From NCBI GenBank assembly GCA_021769965.1, contig JAETRU010000003.1, positions 62,001 to 126,000 on the forward strand: a stretch of 64,000 nt of DNA, read 5' to 3'. This document shows positions 16,303-24,318 of this stretch, one piece after another (position 1 is the stretch's first letter; each line of letters starts with the position of its first letter). The stretch comes from Eubacterium sp. Lineage in GTDB: Bacteria; Bacillota; Clostridia; Peptostreptococcales; Anaerovoracaceae. Under the pieces are notes generated by a model, which worked only from the letters and a program-made list of their open reading frames with translations, was not told the origin of the DNA and ran no database searches. Position numbers and translations under genes: made by a program.

Positions 16303-17352
16303 TCAATCTTCCGAAAGCCCCAGTTCCACGAACTGGCGCAGTTCCGACAGTGAGATCTTCTGTAGGCGGCATTTTCCGATGGACTCAGGGATGACCATAG
16401 AGATCTTGTCGCCGGAAATCTTTTTGTCCATGAGGGCGTAGCGGTAAAGCTCGTCCGCGGAGTAAGGGATGGAAAGGTCAAATCCCAGGCCATTAAGCAG
16501 TGAGGAAAGCTCCGCAGCGATGTCTGCCTCCGTCAGCCCCATTTTATAGGCTGCGCGGCTTTCAACGATAAGCCCCTTTGCCACAGCCTGACCGTGGGAG
16601 ACAGAAAAGGCGCTCAGCTTTTCTATGCCGTGGCCTACGGTGTGCCCGAAGTTGAGAAGCTGCCGCAGCCCTGTATCCCGTTCGTCAGCCTCGACGACGG
16701 ATTTTTTGATGGAGACGCAGCGTTCGATGACGTATTCGTAGTCCCAGGCCTGTATCTTCGGGATCAGAGAAGCCTCAGAGATCACAGCGCATTTGACTGC
16801 TTCCGCCACGCCGTCCAGCCGTTTCACATCAGGCAGACTGTCAAAGGTCTTGTAATCGCAGACCACCAGAGAAGGCTGCCAGAAGGCGCCGGCCAGATTC
16901 TTGCCGCAGAGCAGATTGATGCCTGTTTTGCCGCCTACCGACGCGTCGATGGCGGACATATAAGTGGTAGGAAGCTGAACGTAGGAAATTCCCCGCATGT
17001 AGGTGGCGGCCACAAAACCGGCCATATCGCCTACGACTCCGCCGCCCAGCGCTATGACAGCGTCGGAACGGGTCAGTCCCTCATCGGCCATGGATTCCAG
17101 AATATTGGAGTAAGTCGTCAGATTTTTAGAATGTTCCCCGGCGGGAAAGACGATCTTGGAAGTCTGATATCCGGCCTCTATGAGAGATGTCATGACTACC
17201 TGCGCGTAAGCTCTGTTTACAGTACTGTCCGTGATGATGCAGAGTCTGCATGGCGGGATGCACTGCCTGATATAAGTGCCGACATTTTTGATGATGTCCT
17301 CGCCGATTATGATCTCATACGGCGAATCTGTCGATACGACGAATTTTTTCAT
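16303..17352 (-). CDS. aroB: 3-dehydroquinate synthase
   Basis: AroB converts DAHP to 3-dehydroquinate, the second shikimate step, using NAD and a divalent metal. The 349-residue product has FPAGEHSKNLTT near 78, ALGGGVVGDMAGFVAATYMRG near 108, and the metal histidines in LNFGHTVGHGIE and SHGQAVAKGL. The start MKKFVVSTDS follows AGGAGCAGG on the minus strand; an in-frame start 57 bases upstream has no RBS. No other aromatic pathway gene is next to it. It has its own promoter and a leader of about 150 bases. Confidence 0.95.
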   Translation of the reverse strand: MKKFVVSTDSPYEIIIGEDIIKNVGTYIRQCIPPCRLCIITDSTVNRAYAQVVMTSLIEAGYQTSKIVFPAGEHSKNLTTYSNILESMADEGLTRSDAVIALGGGVVGDMAGFVAATYMRGISYVQLPTTYMSAIDASVGGKTGINLLCGKNLAGAFWQPSLVVCDYKTFDSLPDVKRLDGVAEAVKCAVISEASLIPKIQAWDYEYVIERCVSIKKSVVEADERDTGLRQLLNFGHTVGHGIEKLSAFSVSHGQAVAKGLIVESRAAYKMGLTEADIAAELSSLLNGLGFDLSIPYSADELYRYALMDKKISGDKISMVIPESIGKCRLQKISLSELRQFVELGLSED

Positions 17353-17443
17353 AGTCCTGCTCCTGATACTGAATGGAAAAAGCCTTTTCCCCTGAAATAA
17401 CTGAACCAAGTCCTTTCATTATACCGCGGCGATTCCTTTGAAT

Positions 17444-17510
17444 ATTGAATCGTAAGCCGCGATTCAATGAACGCTTCCCTGCGGCAACGCCGAAGGAGCG
17501 TATGCGTTCA
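17444..17510 (-). other. aroB leader with two inverted repeats
   Basis: ATTGAATCG (17444-17452) pairs with CGATTCAAT (17460-17468) and TGAACGC (17468-17474) pairs with GCGTTCA (17504-17510). Inside the second, CGGC and GCCG flank AAC. Part of this lies in the predicted untranslated leader. No T tract follows, so it is not an obvious terminator. Confidence 0.5.
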
Positions 17511-17538
17511 TTATACCATAGCTTGCCCCAATTTGCAA
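17510..17538 (-). promoter_or_regulatory. Sigma-A promoter of aroB
   Basis: On the minus strand TTGCAA (17538-17533) and TATAAT (17515-17510) are separated by 17 bases. A second TATAAT lies closer to the gene (17424-17419) but lacks a good -35. The promoter faces away from one for the YdcF-like gene, with 10 bases between the two -35 boxes. Confidence 0.78.
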
Positions 17539-17548
17539 AAAGTAGCTA

Positions 17549-17577
17549 TTGCATTTTCCCACCGGGTCGTATAAACT
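17549..17577 (+). promoter_or_regulatory. Sigma-A promoter of the YdcF-like gene
   Basis: TTGCAT (17549-17554) and TAAACT (17572-17577) are 17 bases apart, 43 bases before the proposed start. Confidence 0.6.
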
Positions 17578-17620
17578 ATTTTGTGAGACAAGGTTATCAA
17601 GACACAAGGGGTGAGGTACG

Positions 17621-18331
17621 ATCAAAAAAGTAATCGGAAAACTGATCCTGCTTCTGGCCGCGCTGGCGGTGCTGGCAGGTATCGTTGGAATGACGATCAA
17701 CAATCATGTTGTAAATAAAGAAAAAGAGAATATTCTCTGTGCCGTTACAGAGGATAAGGAAAACCTGCTTGCAGCTGAAACGGATCAGCTGAAGGCGATG
17801 AACGCGGACTGCATCATGATCCTGGGAGCGGGTATCCGGGACGACGAGACTCCGACGCCTATGCTGAAAGACCGGCTGGATACGGGGATCATGCTCTATG
17901 AGCTTGGGGCGGCACCAAAGCTGCTTCTGACCGGTGACAACGGGCAGGTGGGTCACAATGAGATCCACGTTATGCTGAACTATGTCAGAAAAGCCGGTGT
18001 ACCGGAGAAAGATATCTTCTGCGATCACGCGGGGTTTTCCACCTATGATTCAATGTACAGGGCGCAGAGTATTTTCGGAGTTTCATCGGCCATCGTCGTG
18101 ACTCAGACCTATCATGAATACCGTGCGCTGTATATTGCAGAAAAGCTGGGGCTCACTGTCAGGGGCGTTTCCAGCGACCAGATGAAGTACAGAGGACAGG
18201 CTGCCCGGGAGGCCCGCGAGGTTCTGGCCCGGGTCAAGGATTTTTTCAAAGTCATGACCAGACCGGAAGCAGAACTGGGCGGCGAAGCGATTCCGATCAA
18301 TGGAAGCGGTATCAGCACCCATGGAGAGTAA
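17621..18331 (+). CDS. YdcF/SanA-family (DUF218) protein with N-terminal signal or anchor
   Basis: A DUF218 protein of about 236 residues. The domain has DCIMILGAGIRDDETPTPML, LLTGDNG near residue 105 and VTQTYHEYRALYIAEKLGL. SanA/YdcF proteins are tied to envelope barrier functions, mechanism unknown. The reading frame begins after an in-frame TGA at 17612 and has no ATG, GTG or TTG until GTG 17669, which would fall inside the hydrophobic helix. An AUC codon at 17621 sits six bases after AAGGGGTGA, followed by K-K-V-I-G-K and a hydrophobic run, a normal signal-anchor start. I therefore take AUC 17621 as the likely start. Confidence 0.8.
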   Translation: MKKVIGKLILLLAALAVLAGIVGMTINNHVVNKEKENILCAVTEDKENLLAAETDQLKAMNADCIMILGAGIRDDETPTPMLKDRLDTGIMLYELGAAPKLLLTGDNGQVGHNEIHVMLNYVRKAGVPEKDIFCDHAGFSTYDSMYRAQSIFGVSSAIVVTQTYHEYRALYIAEKLGLTVRGVSSDQMKYRGQAAREAREVLARVKDFFKVMTRPEAELGGEAIPINGSGISTHGE

Positions 18332-18333
18332 CG

Positions 18334-18882
18334 ATGAGAGAATATCAAATATATGAACTGCTTCTCTTTTTCGCGTTGTACAGCGTTCTGGGCTGGGCGG
18401 CTGACCGCTGCGTTTTCGCGCTGCGGAAGCGCGGAGGAGGCAGAGGCCTGTGCAAAGGGCCATATATGCCTGCATTTGGGACGGCTTCCCTTTTGATCAT
18501 TGCGGAAAGCGGTCCGGCGGCGAGAGAAATGGCGGCGTGGCTGGGCACTGATCTGGATATGACGCTGCCGGCCGCGGCGGTCTGCGGTCTTCTGGCAGGC
18601 GCGGCAGTCTGGGCGGTATCCGGCCTTCTGGCTCGGATCTGCAGCGGAAAATGGCTGATCCGAGCGCGCTTTTCTGATGTTTTGCTGTGGATGGCGGCAG
18701 GCGTGATCATTGTCGCGCACCTGCAGCCGGCTCTTACAGCAGTGATCCGATGGATAAACCCGTGGATCCATATGATCTTCCTGACAATATTCTATCTGCT
18801 GATGAGCGGAGACTGCATGGACGGCGCCGCAGTCCTGCTTCAATATCGAAAGAAAAGCACCATTTCAAAAGAAACCGAATAA
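18334..18882 (+). CDS. Putative ABC-transporter type IV (CmpB-like) membrane protein
   Basis: A 182-residue protein with about five membrane helices. The N-terminal YSVLGWAADRCVFALRKR followed by GLCKGPYMPAFGT matches the pattern of the PF06541 family (putative ABC-transporter type IV, also called DUF1113), found widely in Clostridia. No ATP-binding partner is adjacent and function is not known. It starts two bases after the YdcF-like gene, so the two form an operon. Confidence 0.7.
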   Translation: MREYQIYELLLFFALYSVLGWAADRCVFALRKRGGGRGLCKGPYMPAFGTASLLIIAESGPAAREMAAWLGTDLDMTLPAAAVCGLLAGAAVWAVSGLLARICSGKWLIRARFSDVLLWMAAGVIIVAHLQPALTAVIRWINPWIHMIFLTIFYLLMSGDCMDGAAVLLQYRKKSTISKETE

Positions 18883-18888
18883 GATATA

Positions 18889-18916
18889 GGAGGACTGATA
18901 GGTCCTCCATTTTCTT
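18889..18916 (+). terminator. Terminator after the CmpB-like gene
   Basis: GGAGGAC (18889-18895) pairs with GTCCTCC (18902-18908), followed by ATTTTCTTTT. Confidence 0.72.
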
Positions 18917-18932
18917 TTGAGAGGTGAAAATG

Positions 18933-20072
18933 ATGATATATCTGGATAACAGCGCGACTTCTTTTCCGAAGCCTGCCGGTATGGCGGCAGAAATGGGGGA
19001 CTGCATGGAGCATTACTGTGGTAACCCCGGCCGTTCCGGCCACCGCATGTCCATGATGACAGGCGAAAAGATCTACCAGGCCCGCAGAGACGCCGCCGCT
19101 TTTTTTCATATACCCGACGCCAGCCGTCTTATCTTTACCAAGAATACGACGGAAAGCCTGAATCTGGCGCTCATGGGTCTGCTTGGGGAGGGCGATCACG
19201 TGGTCACCACGTCTATGGAGCATAACTCTGTCCTGCGGCCGCTGGAGCATCTCAGATCAAAGGGCGTCAGCCACACTATCGTCACCGGCAGCGGTGAAGG
19301 CCTTGTAAGCGCGGACGATATCGAAGCTGCCATAACCGAGAATACGCGGCTGGTGGCAGTGACCGGCGCCTCCAATGTTACCGGGACGATTCAGCCGCTG
19401 GATGATATCGGCAGGATCTGCGCGGAGAAGCAGATCCTGTTTTTGGTCGACGCGGCGCAGCTGGCCGGGTGCGCCGATATAGACGCAGTCAGGCTGGGGA
19501 TATCCCTGCTGGCATTTCCCGGTCACAAAGGACTGCTGGGACCTCTGGGAACAGGCGGCCTCTATGTAGACCCTTCGGTCTCTTTAACGCCGCTGCTCTT
19601 TGGCGGGACCGGTACAGAATCCAGAAGCAGAGTGCAGCCTGCGGAGTTTCCCGAGGGATTTGAAGCCGGTACGATCAATGCCCCGGGCATTATCGGACTG
19701 GGATATTCTCTGCGCATGCTGCAGAAGGTCGGTGTGGAGACTGTGGAAGTTTACGAGAGAGAACTGATCCGGTATTTTGATGAGATGATCGGCAGCATGG
19801 ATTTTGTCGATCTGTACGGACCGGCGCCGGAGGGAAAGACCGGCATCAGCTGTTTCAATATCCGGGGTATGGAATGTGAAGAGGTGGCGGACAGACTGAA
19901 CCGGGATTACGGTATTGCCGTTCGGGGCGGTTATCACTGCGCAGGTCTTGCGCATAAGACCATAGGCACATGGAATACCGGCGCTGTGCGTCTGTCTGTA
20001 GGGCCGTTCAATACACGCAGGGAGCTTGCGGCTGCGGCAGAGGCTGTCTGGCGGATCGGAAAGAAGAGATAG
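18933..20072 (+). CDS. Aminotransferase class V-fold PLP enzyme, cysteine desulfurase-like
   Basis: A 379-residue fold-type I PLP enzyme. It starts MIYLDNSATSFPKP. The PLP lysine is in FPGHKGLLGPLGTGGLYV (Lys near 199), and a candidate persulfide cysteine is in RGGYHCAGLAHKTIGT near 335. The sequence fits the EF2568-type family of cysteine desulfurase relatives. It may supply sulfur for selenium or Fe-S metabolism, but no iscU, sufU or thi gene is adjacent. ATG 18933 is five bases after AGGTGA; ATG 18930 is possible but crowded. Confidence 0.85.
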   Translation: MIYLDNSATSFPKPAGMAAEMGDCMEHYCGNPGRSGHRMSMMTGEKIYQARRDAAAFFHIPDASRLIFTKNTTESLNLALMGLLGEGDHVVTTSMEHNSVLRPLEHLRSKGVSHTIVTGSGEGLVSADDIEAAITENTRLVAVTGASNVTGTIQPLDDIGRICAEKQILFLVDAAQLAGCADIDAVRLGISLLAFPGHKGLLGPLGTGGLYVDPSVSLTPLLFGGTGTESRSRVQPAEFPEGFEAGTINAPGIIGLGYSLRMLQKVGVETVEVYERELIRYFDEMIGSMDFVDLYGPAPEGKTGISCFNIRGMECEEVADRLNRDYGIAVRGGYHCAGLAHKTIGTWNTGAVRLSVGPFNTRRELAAAAEAVWRIGKKR

Positions 20073-20093
20073 ACAAAAAAACCGAAAACGCAA

Positions 20094-20122
20094 TTGACAT
20101 ATGACACCCTGTCATGTATACT
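20094..20122 (+). promoter_or_regulatory. Promoter of the tetR-RND operon
   Basis: TTGACA (20094-20099) and TATACT (20117-20122) with a 17-base spacer give a very strong sigma-A promoter. An operator palindrome fills the spacer. Confidence 0.88.
20101..20115. promoter_or_regulatory. TetR operator 1
   Basis: ATGACACCCTGTCAT is a perfect palindrome with ATGACA arms around three bases, lying between the -35 and -10 boxes. Binding would block polymerase. Confidence 0.8.
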
Positions 20123-20132
20123 GGATTAAGAT

Positions 20133-20147
20133 ATGACAAGGTGTCAT
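20133..20147. promoter_or_regulatory. TetR operator 2
   Basis: ATGACAAGGTGTCAT has the same arms as operator 1. Its centre is 32 bp from that of operator 1, three helical turns, so both face the same side of the DNA. Confidence 0.8.
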
Positions 20148-20189
20148 TTTTGCGTGAGAAGAAAGAATGAATGAAAAGGAGGCATATTT

Positions 20190-20795
20190 ATGCCGAAAGA
20201 TACATATTACAATCTGCCGGATGAAAAGAGGCGGCGGATTTTCGACGCCGCCATAGACGAGCTGATCCGGGTTCCTGTCAGTGAAATGTCCATCAATCAG
20301 ATCATTCAGAACGCGGGCATCAGCCGGGGCAGCTTCTATCAGTACTTTGAGGATAAGCACGATCTGGTCCAGTATATACTGGCCGACTATGTGGAGCAGC
20401 TTGCGGGTGTGGTCCGGACTTCTATGAGAAAGTCCGGCGGAAATCTCTTTGACGGCCTGAGAGCCCTCTTCGCGGTGATGGTGAACATGGCGGAAGATGA
20501 GGCTGTGCGGAAGGTGCTGACCAATCTGATCATGGAGGCAGGCGGCGGAGGCTGCACTTTTGATTATGCTGTGGAGGTACAGCGGCGGATCGTGGAGATC
20601 CTGACGGAAGAAGCGGACGGAGCCGCGCTGGCGCTGGAAAGCAGAGAGGATATGAGCCGGATGATCCGGGCGCTCTTTGCTGTAATGAAAGAGGCCGCGG
20701 GCCAGTGCCTGCATGATTTTGCAGAAGCGGAAAGTGTGCGCAGGGAGTTTGAGAAAACCCTCCGCTTATTTCAGGACAGAATAGAAAGGAGATAA
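20190..20795 (+). CDS. TetR family transcriptional regulator
   Basis: A 201-residue TetR repressor. The helix-turn-helix is at about 32-52 (MSINQIIQNAGISRGSFYQYF, quoted in part), preceded by RRRIFDAAIDEL. The remaining 145 residues form the ligand domain. It lies three bases before the RND pump gene and downstream of two identical-arm operators, so it very likely represses its own operon and is released by a pump substrate. AAAGGAGG precedes ATG 20190. Confidence 0.93.
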   Translation: MPKDTYYNLPDEKRRRIFDAAIDELIRVPVSEMSINQIIQNAGISRGSFYQYFEDKHDLVQYILADYVEQLAGVVRTSMRKSGGNLFDGLRALFAVMVNMAEDEAVRKVLTNLIMEAGGGGCTFDYAVEVQRRIVEILTEEADGAALALESREDMSRMIRALFAVMKEAAGQCLHDFAEAESVRREFEKTLRLFQDRIERR

Positions 20796-20798
20796 TGG

Positions 20799-23700
20799 AT
20801 GTCCAGGTATAGCGTAAAAAAACCATTTACTGTATTTGTAGCAGTTGTTCTCATTCTGGTTACCGGTATCGTGTCATACACGAAGATGACGCCGGATCTG
20901 TTTCCGAATATAGATATGCCGTATGTCATTGTTGTCACACCGTATCCCGGGGCAACGCCGGAGAAGGTGGAGACTTCTGTTACTAAGCCTCTGGAGCAGA
21001 CTCTGGCGACTCTGACCGATATCAAGGAGGTGCAGTCTGTGTCAAATTCCAACTATTCTATGGTGGTGCTGGAGTTTGAGAACAGCGTGAATATGGATAC
21101 CATATCTTCGGATATTCTGCAGAAGATCAATCTGGTCAGCGGCAGCTGGGAGGATATGGTGGGGACGCCGACGATCATGAAGCTGAACCCGAATATGATA
21201 CCTGTCAACGTAGCGGCGGTCAGCTGTGAGGGAATGGACAGGAGCGAACTGTCGGCTTTTGTCAGCGATACGCTGATGAATCAGCTTGAAGGGACCGCGG
21301 GCGTTGCCAGTATCACCGATTCCGGTATTTTAAAGGAACGGGTCAATGTGGTCATCAGTCAGAAAAAGATAGATAAGATCAATAATAAGGTACTGGCCAG
21401 TGTGGATTCGCAGCTGGCCGACGCTCAGAGCCAGCTCAATACCCAGAAGCAGAAGATCGCCGATGGAAAGAAGCAGATAGAGACGCAGAAGGCGAAACTG
21501 GAAGAGGGAAAAGCGCAGGTCGAAGCAGGTAAAAAACAGCTGGCAGAGGCCAGAGAGAAGCTTGAGGCCGGAAAAGACCTGCTGCCGCCGGAGCAGTATG
21601 AGGCCCAGGCAGCGGCTCTTGCGGAAAATGAAGAAAAACTGGCCGCGACGGAAAAGCAGCTGGCGGCAGGAGAGAAGAAGCTGAAGGAAACCTCCGGTCA
21701 GCTGAATTCCGCCTCCGGCGAGATCGCCAAAGCGCAGAGCCAGCTGGATTCTCAGGCGGCACAGGCCAGAGAAAAAGCTGATATCGGCGAGGCGATCACA
21801 ACTGAGATGATCTCAGGGATCCTGCAGGGTCAGAATTTTTCAATGCCGGCTGGATACGTTCAGCAGGATGGCGTCAACTATCTGGTCAGCGTGGGAGACG
21901 AGGTGGCCACGGAGCAGCAGGCTGAGAATCTGTTTCTCTTTGATTCGGGCGCAGGCAGCGTGGGAAAGATCTATCTGAAGGACGTTGCAGATGTGTTTAT
22001 CAGTGACAATTCCGAGGATCTCTATGCTAAGATCAATGGAGAGAACGGCGTGGTCCTGTCCTTCTCCAAGCAGTCCAATTACGCTACGGCGGAGGTCTGT
22101 GAAAACATTCAGGAAAAGTTCGGCAGTCTATCCGGGGAATATGACGGCCTGCAGTTTACCACTCTGATGGATCAGGGCGACTACATACACCTGGTCGTGA
22201 ATTCTATTGTCAGCAGCCTGCTGTGGGGCGCGCTGTTCGCGGTGCTGATCCTGTTTCTGTTCCTGCGCAGCATCAAGCCGACGCTTATCACGATCTGCAG
22301 TATTCCGATCAGTCTGATCTTCGCTGTCCTGCTGATGTATTTCTCCGGCATATCCATCAATCTGATCTCCATGTCAGGTCTGGCTGTGTCCGTGGGAATG
22401 CTGGTAGATAACTCTGTCGTCGTTATCGAAAATACAGTTCGTCTGCGCCGCCAGGGAGCTACAGCGCCGCAGGCCGCAGTGGCGGGGGCAAAGCAGATCG
22501 CGGGCGCGATCACAGCCTCGACTCTGACTACAGTCTGCGTTTTCGTACCGATCATATTTACTGACGGTCTGACCAGACAGTTATTTACCGATATGGCCCT
22601 GACCGTCGCGTATACTTTGATCGCCAGCCTTATTGTGGCTCTGACGCTGGTTCCGGCCATGTCCTCTAAGATGCTGGCAGATATCCGGACAGATGAGAGC
22701 AGGCTGTATACAGCTTTGATCAGGAAGTACAGGATCTCTATAGAATTCGTGCTGCGTCATAAAGCTCCGGTACTGCTGCTGGCTGTAGCGCTCCTTGCGG
22801 GCAGCGTATATTTCAGCCTGGCCAGGGGATTCATCTTCATGCCGGAGATGAGCTCGCCGCAGCTGCAGGCTTCTATGGAGATGCCGAAGGGGTCCAGTCT
22901 GGAGGAGACAAAGGACCAGGCCGATCAGGCTATGGAGAAGATCCGGGAGATCAAGGATATTGAGACCGTAGGCGCCATACTGTCCACCGGAGGTATGGGC
23001 GGCATGGGCGGCGCCTCCCAGTCTTCCGTATCCTTCTACATCATGCTGAAAGACGGCGCCGAGCGCAGCAGTGGAGAGATCGCTGAAGATATAAATCAGC
23101 GGTGCGAAGATCTGACCGGTGAAGTGGAAGCCTCCGGCTCGTCCATGAGTGATTTCAGTTCTGCCATGGGAGGCAGCGGCGTGACCATCAACATTTACAG
23201 CCCGGATCTGGATGACCTGCAGGAAACGGCAAAGGGCGTCAGCGAGAAGCTGTCCGATGTTAAGGGTATCGAATCTGTAGAGAGCGGCATTCAGGAATCC
23301 GATAAAGAATACCACTTCACGGTCAGGAAGACAGCGGCCATGAAGAAAGGCCTTACCGTGGCCCAGGTGTATGCCGCTATCGTAGACGCCATGACCTATG
23401 AGGATACGGCTACTACGGTAACATGGGAGGACAACGACTATGATGTGGTGGTCTCCAGCCAGGCCAAGGACGCCCTTACCACAAAGGATATCAAGAACCT
23501 TACTCTGGAGATCAAAGGAAGCGACGGGAACGTGCAGACCGTGAAGCTGAACGATATCGCGGATCTTGAAGAGAAGGAGACGCTGAAGTCTATAAGCCGG
23601 GATAATCAGAGCCGCTATCTGACCGTGACCGGAACGCTGGCACAGGGATATAATATTACAAAGGTGACCGCTGCGGCGGAAAAAGCTTTGGACGATTACC

Positions 23701-24293
23701 AGACCCCGGACGGAACTACGATCGAATTCTCCGGAGAAAACGAGACCATCATGGATGCTATGCGGGATCTGGTGCTGATGCTGATCCTGGGTATTGTCTT
23801 TGTATATCTGATCATGGTAGCTCAGTTCCAGTCGCTGAAATCACCGTTCATCATCATGTTCATCATTCCGCTGGCCTTTACCGGCGGCCTGCTGGCACTT
23901 TTGATCTTCGGAAAGGAGATCAGTGTCATCGCTATGATCGGCATGATCATGCTGACGGGTATCATCGTCAACAACGGCATTGTACTGGTAGACTATATCA
24001 ACCAGCTGCGGGCAGAAGGCATGGGAAAACGGGAGGCTATCGCAGAGGCTGGGCAGACCCGTATACGGCCGATCCTCATGACTTCCCTGACTACCATACT
24101 GGGACTTGTGGTCATGGCCTTCGGCAATTCCGCAGGTACGGATATGATGCAGCCGGTGGCGCTGGTGTGCATTGGAGGATTATTGTACGCAACTTTACTT
24201 ACCCTCTATGTTGTTCCGGCAATTTATGATATAATGAACCGAGAAGAATATCATCATATTTCAGACGAGGATTTAGAGCTGGACGTGAACTAG
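20799..24293 (+). CDS. RND family efflux transporter (AcrB/SwrC-like) with coiled-coil insertion
   Basis: A 1164-residue RND pump with the usual 12 membrane helices in two halves (helix 1 at about 10-28; helices 2-6 around 470-630; helix 7 near 655; helices 8-12 around 985-1140). The first porter domain carries an inserted coiled coil at about 200-330, rich in Lys, Glu, Gln and Ala with repeated KKQ and AAG motifs. Gram-positive RND proteins such as SwrC/YerP export lipopeptides, antibiotics or solvents by proton motive force. No membrane-fusion partner is next to it. Transmembrane proton-relay acids are expected in helix 4 (SVGMLVDNSVVVIEN). Co-transcribed with tetR. Confidence 0.93.
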   Translation: MSRYSVKKPFTVFVAVVLILVTGIVSYTKMTPDLFPNIDMPYVIVVTPYPGATPEKVETSVTKPLEQTLATLTDIKEVQSVSNSNYSMVVLEFENSVNMDTISSDILQKINLVSGSWEDMVGTPTIMKLNPNMIPVNVAAVSCEGMDRSELSAFVSDTLMNQLEGTAGVASITDSGILKERVNVVISQKKIDKINNKVLASVDSQLADAQSQLNTQKQKIADGKKQIETQKAKLEEGKAQVEAGKKQLAEAREKLEAGKDLLPPEQYEAQAAALAENEEKLAATEKQLAAGEKKLKETSGQLNSASGEIAKAQSQLDSQAAQAREKADIGEAITTEMISGILQGQNFSMPAGYVQQDGVNYLVSVGDEVATEQQAENLFLFDSGAGSVGKIYLKDVADVFISDNSEDLYAKINGENGVVLSFSKQSNYATAEVCENIQEKFGSLSGEYDGLQFTTLMDQGDYIHLVVNSIVSSLLWGALFAVLILFLFLRSIKPTLITICSIPISLIFAVLLMYFSGISINLISMSGLAVSVGMLVDNSVVVIENTVRLRRQGATAPQAAVAGAKQIAGAITASTLTTVCVFVPIIFTDGLTRQLFTDMALTVAYTLIASLIVALTLVPAMSSKMLADIRTDESRLYTALIRKYRISIEFVLRHKAPVLLLAVALLAGSVYFSLARGFIFMPEMSSPQLQASMEMPKGSSLEETKDQADQAMEKIREIKDIETVGAILSTGGMGGMGGASQSSVSFYIMLKDGAERSSGEIAEDINQRCEDLTGEVEASGSSMSDFSSAMGGSGVTINIYSPDLDDLQETAKGVSEKLSDVKGIESVESGIQESDKEYHFTVRKTAAMKKGLTVAQVYAAIVDAMTYEDTATTVTWEDNDYDVVVSSQAKDALTTKDIKNLTLEIKGSDGNVQTVKLNDIADLEEKETLKSISRDNQSRYLTVTGTLAQGYNITKVTAAAEKALDDYQTPDGTTIEFSGENETIMDAMRDLVLMLILGIVFVYLIMVAQFQSLKSPFIIMFIIPLAFTGGLLALLIFGKEISVIAMIGMIMLTGIIVNNGIVLVDYINQLRAEGMGKREAIAEAGQTRIRPILMTSLTTILGLVVMAFGNSAGTDMMQPVALVCIGGLLYATLLTLYVVPAIYDIMNREEYHHISDEDLELDVN

Positions 24294-24318
24294 AAAATAT
24301 ATTTGAGGAGGTAATAGA

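Noticed and set aside
22581..23315. Long minus-strand frame inside the RND gene and similar antisense frames in other genes
   Set aside because: They mirror strongly supported genes, lack RBS and show no recognisable motifs.
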